A DNA stretch of 14,208 nucleotides from Spirogloea muscicola (Eukaryota; Streptophyta; Zygnematophyceae; Spirogloeales; Spirogloeaceae), in assembly GCA_009602725.1 (NCBI GenBank), contig WELB01000289.1, positions 78,006-92,213 of the forward strand, in the 5' to 3' direction. The position numbers and the translations under genes are program-made. Below, one piece after another: positions 10,601-14,208 of the stretch. Within the stretch, counting starts at the first letter, position 1. Each line of letters opens with the position of its first letter. Below the pieces are notes generated by a model, which saw only the letters and a list, made by a program, of their open reading frames with translations, did not search any database and was not told the origin of the DNA.

Positions 10601-13500
10601 TATCACACCTGCATACACCAACAAGGAAAATGTCAAGAGCCTTTCCAAGCGTGTGTTACCAGCCAGCAGTGTCATATTATTGAGCCTGAAATTAGACAAA
10701 ACATCTGCAGAGGTCTACAATTTCAAAAATCTCTGAAATAATTGATTGCTGTAGATGCGTCCCTACTAGTCAGCTGGAGCAATCCATGCCTGAGAAGCTC
10801 TGCAGCGGTTGATGCATGTTGCCGACTCTGTTCATTTGCAATCTGGGAAGAATCGCCTTCCAATCCTGGCTTGAAAGTGATGTTGCCAATGTGCAGTATG
10901 GCAGCCACTATTCGGAAAATTGCTTCCTGCACAGGAACAAAGACCCCATAAGAACTACAAACTAGCAATTGCTAGTTTGTATGTTGCCAAGGACCTGCAA
11001 GAATTAGAAACTACACACACTCTCAATAAAGTGAACTTCAACCGGGGCAGCATACTGACGAGAATTGTGTCCTGCCGTGCAATAGCAATAACACCATTCA
11101 ACAATATTACACGTAGCCTGGTGCTGATTGAAGACAATAGGGGTATTGCGTATTGTCGAGGAGGGACCCGCCACAACCTGCTCCTCCAAGTTGATGCCAA
11201 CAACGTCCATGGCATGCTTGGTCTTAGCATACTCTGATGCATTGCTCTCCTTCCCTGGGAGCTCGTAGCACTTGCTCTGATTGAGATAGTGGTATGTCTC
11301 AGCTGAAGTTAGCCTGTATGCTGCTCGCTCCTACACAAGTAACACAGAGTGAGTCAGCTCCAACTAGGTGGCCAATTCTTAGAGAGGCCAATACCACGCC
11401 ACACGACCTCTCATTGACACTGAGACAAAAGTACCAAGACACTGAGCCACACTTATGCAAGTTGCTGGCTAATGGCAGCATCAACAACAGCCATGAAATA
11501 GCAGAACCATATAACATTCTCCAGATGTGTTTTGCAGCCCTTATTTACAGAATGTGCTTAAATGTTGGTGGGAAGACACATGTTTATCTCACTATTCATG
11601 GCAGCAGAGTGCTATATCTGCAGGACTGCTGCAGACTCACCTCTGCATCAGCACCAGCGCACAATTGATAGAAGCAATGGTAATTGCGCTCTGGGTCAGC
11701 AATCTGGACCACCCTTGACCTCTCCAGGAGATAGGTTCTGACTGCAGCTCCTGATAGTCTCCCAATTTTGTCAAACTGAAGCTCCACAAATTTTCCAAAT
11801 CGGCTGAGGACCAACAACTGTGCCAGCTCTGTCAGAAACAGCTGATCTGTGTCCTATCGATCTCTAGTTGCATGATGGAGGCAAGCGTATGCAAATACCT
11901 GCAATGCTCACTCATGCCAGAATAGAGATTGTCCTGTACCTGGAATTATCATTGCGAACAGTTTTTGCATTGCCGAAGGCCTCCAAGAGTGGATTGGACT
12001 GCAAGTATAAGACAATGACAAGCTTCATTTGCTTGCAGCATTTGCAGTGAGTGTCAATGCAAGCAGGCATGTGCACCATGCAACGGATGCTTATTCATTC
12101 TGTGCCATGTGCAGGCACAATGAATGTGCTAGACTAATGTGTCGATGATCAAGGACTGCGGTTGTCCTCATAACGGCGGGCAACAAAGACCTGACAGAAG
12201 ATGCAAATTTTGTGGATGACACTGCCAGTAGCAAGAGCTCTCAGTAGCTAGTCCCTCACTTCCAGGACTTGCGACTCTACTGTGCGACCATCTTCTGAGG
12301 CACGGCCACCCATGTAAGCCAGGTACTGCATGATCAACTTTGTCGTCTCCGTCTTTCCTGCCCCACTCTCGCCGCTGACAAGGATTGACTGGCTCCTATC
12401 TTCGTCAATCATCGCCCTGCTTCCAGACACCACCTTGTCACCAATCTGCTGTTTACAGGCACATAATCTTAAAACCACCAAGCACACTGCCTGCAAGGTA
12501 CTGAGCTGACAAGGGATGTACAAGCATAAGTTGCATCTTGTTGCACAAAGGGTGCAACAGTGGTGGCATTGCTGGCACTGTGGCTACCAATTCTTCAATG
12601 AGGTGCCACTTTGGATTGCTTTCACCTATATGCGGCTTCTGCTATTGCAAACACGTGAGGGCTTAATTCCCCAAGCTTTGCACCCTTGTATTGCTCCATC
12701 ATTGAGAGATTGTACAGGTGAGGCAGCTTGGCGAATGGATTCAAGGCAATGAGAATGTTGCCTGTGTATGTCTGCATCCAACTCGCAAAGCACCCACTGT
12801 CCTTAACAAGGGTAGAGTGGATGTGTGAGCTTGATCTGAAATCTGAGGTACGAATCATGCCTACCAGCAGATTTAGCACCAGGCTCCAGATATACAAATA
12901 ATCATGCAGGATTTGTGCACAAGGAACTCCAGCTTGGGCCTCACATAAATTTCATCAAGGTTGTATCTAGAGGCCAGGTTGTAGAGCACCCCTGGCTCAT
13001 TCAGATATGCCAGCTTTGTCATGTCATCCACGCCGCCGCTGGCTGTCTCTGGGTCTCGAGGGTGGCATTTGGCCAGCGGCACAGTCACCTGGCAAGAGCA
13101 GGCAACCACCTTAAGTGGCTTCAAGCACAGTGATAAAGACAGCATCAAGCACACATGAAGCAGTCCCAGCAGTCCCAGTCACTGGCAGGTTGTGAGCCTC
13201 TGGCATTGGTTGGGGATGTGCATCATATGGACGACCATGTTCCTCGCTGTTAGTCGAGTGCTGCCATCGCGACTCGCTCGTTATAGCGCCTGGCCGGGAA
13301 GGCCTGCGTACCATGGCGCCCTCGGGAGTGCAAATAACTGCATCCTTGCCGCTTGTGCTCACAAGCTCGGCCCCAGCCCACGCCTGGTCCGCATCCTCCA
13401 CCCACACAGGCGACCCGGCTACCAGAGCCGCTGATACGGCCTGCTTCACAGCAGCCAAGCAGCACCAGCGACGGCGGCAGCACAGGGTCAAGAGCACCAT
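1349..13500 (-). CDS. Class XI myosin heavy chain, complete, 36 exons
   Basis: This is a plant-type class XI myosin, an ATP-driven motor that moves organelles and vesicles along actin. Exons in transcript order: 13500-13312, 13088-12945, 12771-12626, 12416-12260, 11998-11940, 11803-11641, 11330-11178, 10926-10790, 10608-10462, 10347-10188, 9968-9867, 9687-9650, 9465-9339, 9140-8970, 8639-8508, 8262-8153, 7858-7798, 7665-7488, 7116-6911, 6659-6540, 6220-6122, 5939-5572, 5379-5268, 5135-5025, 4918-4841, 4654-4484, 4253-4098, 3875-3681, 3443-3300, 3164-3094, 2913-2814, 2649-2593, 2400-2344, 2076-1996, 1820-1738, 1472-1349. All phases agree (25 phase 0, nine phase 2, one phase 1) and give 1568 aa plus stop TAG, close to the usual 1500-1550 aa. 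Class XI rather than VIII is shown by six IQ motifs and the DIL tail. No frameshift or premature stop was seen. Least certain are the start codon and the end of exon 24. Confidence 0.93.
4841..6220 (-). CDS. Myosin XI exons 21-25: coiled-coil dimerisation region
   Basis: Residues 901-1156. Exon 21 starts [12 protein letters not shown] and ends [12 protein letters not shown], the conserved start of the class XI coiled coil. Exon 22, the longest at 368 nt, continues in heptad-rich, Glu/Lys/Ala-rich sequence, broken once by [12 protein letters not shown]. Exon 23 has [20 protein letters not shown], then a non-coiled linker. Exon 24 begins [20 protein letters not shown] and has two usable donors in the same phase: GTAAGG after 5076 and GTAAAG after 5025. 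The longer form is given here, and the shorter lacks 17 residues. Exon 25 has [12 protein letters not shown], which leads into the globular tail. The region should pair two heavy chains. Confidence 0.85.
6540..7665 (-). CDS. Myosin XI exons 18-20: converter end and six IQ motifs
   Basis: Residues 733-900 form the end of the converter ([12 protein letters not shown]) and the lever arm that binds calmodulin or related light chains. IQ cores in order: [85 protein letters not shown] and [18 protein letters not shown]. Six is the normal number for class XI and predicts a long lever and a step of about 35 nm. Exon 18 ends in the only phase 1 intron of the gene. IQ5 is split between exons 19 and 20. 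The exon 20 donor is the weak GTCCTA, but the protein joins exactly as in homologues. Confidence 0.92.
7385..7483. repeat. Two-copy tandem repeat of about 49-50 bp in myosin intron 18
   Basis: Two adjacent diverged copies (about 7385-7434 and 7435-7483) both run from ATCAA-TTGCTCAC through CACAAGCTCAC-CAGCCAGCCAA. Each copy carries GCTCAC twice, at 7394, 7417, 7443 and 7466, spaced 23, 26 and 23. On the gene strand each is GTGAGC, a donor-like hexamer. The second copy ends within a few bases of the real exon 18 donor at 7487. Confidence 0.8.
7798..12771 (-). CDS. Myosin XI exons 3-17: motor domain
   Basis: Residues 112-732 form the ATPase and actin-binding core. Exon 3 has [13 protein letters not shown] and [16 protein letters not shown]. 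Exon 4 has the P-loop GESGAGKT (residues 175-182), exons 5-6 switch I NDNSSRFG split by an intron (228-235), and exon 10 switch II DIYGFE (455-460). Exon 9 carries [11 protein letters not shown], where the Glu at 403 occupies the TEDS position, so head activation should not need phosphorylation there. Exon 14 holds loop 2, which is short with few charges ([12 protein letters not shown], about 614-625). Exon 15 has [11 protein letters not shown], exon 16 the SH1-region [11 protein letters not shown], and exon 17 [16 protein letters not shown] leading into the converter. Each key catalytic residue is present. The exon 8 and exon 14 introns use GC donors. Confidence 0.93.
8316..8350. repeat. Perfect hairpin in myosin intron 15
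   Basis: Arms of 16 bp (8316-8331 and 8335-8350, beginning CTGCCAATATTAAGAA) are perfectly complementary around a 3-nt GAT loop. It is AT-rich and lies in the intron between exons 15 and 16, about 55 nt from the acceptor. In the transcript it would form a stable stem-loop. It could be a relic of a small inverted-repeat element, but I see no clear target-site duplication. Confidence 0.85.
10956..10981. repeat. Perfect 26-bp palindrome in myosin intron 7
   Basis: The 13-base half TACAAACTAGCAA (10956-10968) is followed without a spacer by its exact reverse complement (10969-10981). It lies about 30 nt from the acceptor of exon 8, roughly where a branch point would be expected. Function is unknown. 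Confidence 0.85.
12945..13500 (-). CDS. Myosin XI exons 1-2: N-terminal SH3-like domain and motor entry
   Basis: Exon 1 (13500-13312) and exon 2 (13088-12945) encode residues 1-111. [13 protein letters not shown] (about residues 29-41) is the standard N-terminal SH3-like opening of class XI myosins. Exon 2 carries the linker [17 protein letters not shown] and the motor start [12 protein letters not shown]. The ATG at 13500 is the first in frame after a TGA at 13533-13531. It adds about 20 residues rich in Cys and Arg (CCRRRWCC), which is unlike other family members. An in-phase AG acceptor at 13442-13441 would remove them, so the true start may lie in an upstream exon. The donors are GTACGC (exon 1) and GTGAGG (exon 2), both phase 0. 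Confidence 0.8.
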
Positions 13501-13794
13501 TGTGGAGATAGAATTGTCCGCACAGGCTGGTCACTGATGAAAGGCTTCTCACAGCACAACATTTTTCCCCATTCGTGAGCAGCTCGATCCCTCACGCTTT
13601 GTGGTAGGCAATGCATCCTATAACCTCCCGCTAACCATGAAATTTGACTTGCGCTGCCTTGCGATTGAAGACCGAGCCAAGATGAACACGAGTCAAACTG
13701 CTCTTGCATTGACTTGAAGTTGAAGTGTGTCCGGATACACCACTCAAGCCTGGCAGTTCGTCCCTGCCCCTCAGCGCAGACCGCGCAGGTTACG
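13501..13794. promoter_or_regulatory. Candidate divergent promoter / 5' untranslated region
   Basis: This spacer lies between the myosin ATG at 13500 (minus) and the open frame that starts at 13795 (plus). It holds no protein-coding frame I recognise. A plus-strand 26-codon open frame at 13637 has no family signal. I see no convincing TATA box or other named element. If the alternative myosin start is real, this stretch is instead the first intron of the myosin. Confidence 0.4.
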
Positions 13795-14208
13795 ATGGAG
13801 CTGTACAAAGCGGCCGCGGAGGCGGAGGTCCGCGCGTTCTCTCACCATGTCGCTTGTGTGCAGCCTCGGCACTGCAATGGAGCCCCGGTCTATTCTCCGG
13901 CCCGCAGTGCGAAGCGGCCGGCCCGGCGACGCGAGCGGCGCTGCACATCAGCAGAGCGCTCGCGGAGTTGCAGCACGCTCATCGGCGACGCCAGCCTCCA
14001 TGGTCGCCGGCTCGGAGCGACGTCCGTCGGGGAGCAACCGAGCTACATCGGTGCTCAAATCAGCCGCAGCGCATCCACCGCAGCAGCGTCCGCAACCGCG
14101 AGCTGGCCGCCTCCTGGCCTAGCCAGCCGCCGGCGCCGCCACCGCCGCTGCCGGGCCCAGCCCTGGGGCCGCCGCAGGTCGGGCGCGCAGTCGGATGCCG
14201 ATCGCGCC
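13795..14208 (+). CDS. Hypothetical protein, possible first exon of divergent gene (runs off window)
   Basis: A plus-strand frame starts with ATG at 13795 and stays open for 138 codons to the window edge. It begins MELYKAAAEAEVRAFSHH, then becomes Arg-, Ser- and Ala-rich and looks disordered. I recognise no domain. Third codon positions are mostly G or C. The region is so GC-rich that the other two plus frames are also largely open, so this is weak evidence for coding. The frame is closed upstream by a TGA near 13721-13723, and 13795 is the first ATG after it. It would be head-to-head with the myosin. It could equally be a non-coding GC-rich promoter island. Confidence 0.3.
   Translation, partial: MELYKAAAEAEVRAFSHHVACVQPRHCNGAPVYSPARSAKRPARRRERRCTSAERSRSCSTLIGDASLHGRRLGATSVGEQPSYIGAQISRSASTAAASATASWPPPGLASRRRRHRRCRAQPWGRRRSGAQSDADRA

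Noticed and set aside
10723-10789. Extension of exon 8 to a GTAGGG donor, adding HGLLQLT.
   Set aside because: The phase would be 1 while exon 9 needs phase 2, and homologues have no insertion there. The GC donor at 10789 fits both.
12093-12125. Imperfect hairpin around TTCATTCTGTGCC and GGCACAATGAA in intron 4.
   Set aside because: The arms need a 2-nt bulge and are short. This is not distinguishable from chance.
13727-14122. A plus-strand 131-codon open frame in the GC-rich island.
   Set aside because: The overlapping frame from 13795 is open to the window end, whereas this one stops at 14122. High GC keeps all three frames open, so length alone is not evidence.
1-14208. Prokaryotic features: operons, ribosome binding sites, CRISPR arrays, insertion sequences, tRNA or rRNA genes.
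   Set aside because: None seen. The window is intron-rich eukaryotic DNA.

Overview
This is a window of intron-rich eukaryotic nuclear DNA. About 50% GC coding sequence is cut into many small exons, nearly all introns begin GT and end AG, and there are no operons or bacterial signals. A plant-type class XI myosin, short introns (106-371 nt) and a UGUAA-type polyadenylation signal point to a green alga, probably a trebouxiophyte. Placement nearer than that (Coccomyxa-like) is only a guess.

One gene dominates. The minus strand from about 13500 (or slightly upstream) down to the stop at 1349 holds a complete class XI myosin heavy chain. I reconstructed 36 exons by splice-site and reading-phase matching. 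They join without a frameshift into 1569 codons (1568 aa plus stop), a normal size for plant myosin XI. Domain order is complete: N-terminal SH3-like fold, motor (P-loop, switch I, switch II, TEDS-site Glu, converter), six IQ motifs, coiled coil and globular tail with DIL domain. The product should be a processive actin motor that carries organelles and vesicles.

The left edge (1-478) starts with a run of 31 C, then degenerate G/T-rich repeat DNA, then what looks like the last exon of a plus-strand glycosyltransferase family 61-like gene ending at 478. It is tail-to-tail with the myosin. The 479-1348 interval holds the two 3' untranslated regions, with a myosin poly(A) signal (TGTAA) at 1142-1146. 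The right edge (about 13740-14208) is a GC-rich island. It holds an open plus-strand frame that starts at 13795 and runs off the window, possibly the first exon of a divergent gene, and it may also carry the 5' leader of the myosin.

No undescribed system was found. The points worth a second look are details of gene architecture: two GC-AG introns with the same GCATGG donor, several GTCC donors, an ambiguous translation start that may involve a one-codon exon, alternative in-phase donors in the tail, a perfect hairpin and a perfect palindrome inside introns, a tandem repeat against a splice donor, and strong enrichment of the hexamer CTTGCA/TGCAAG.
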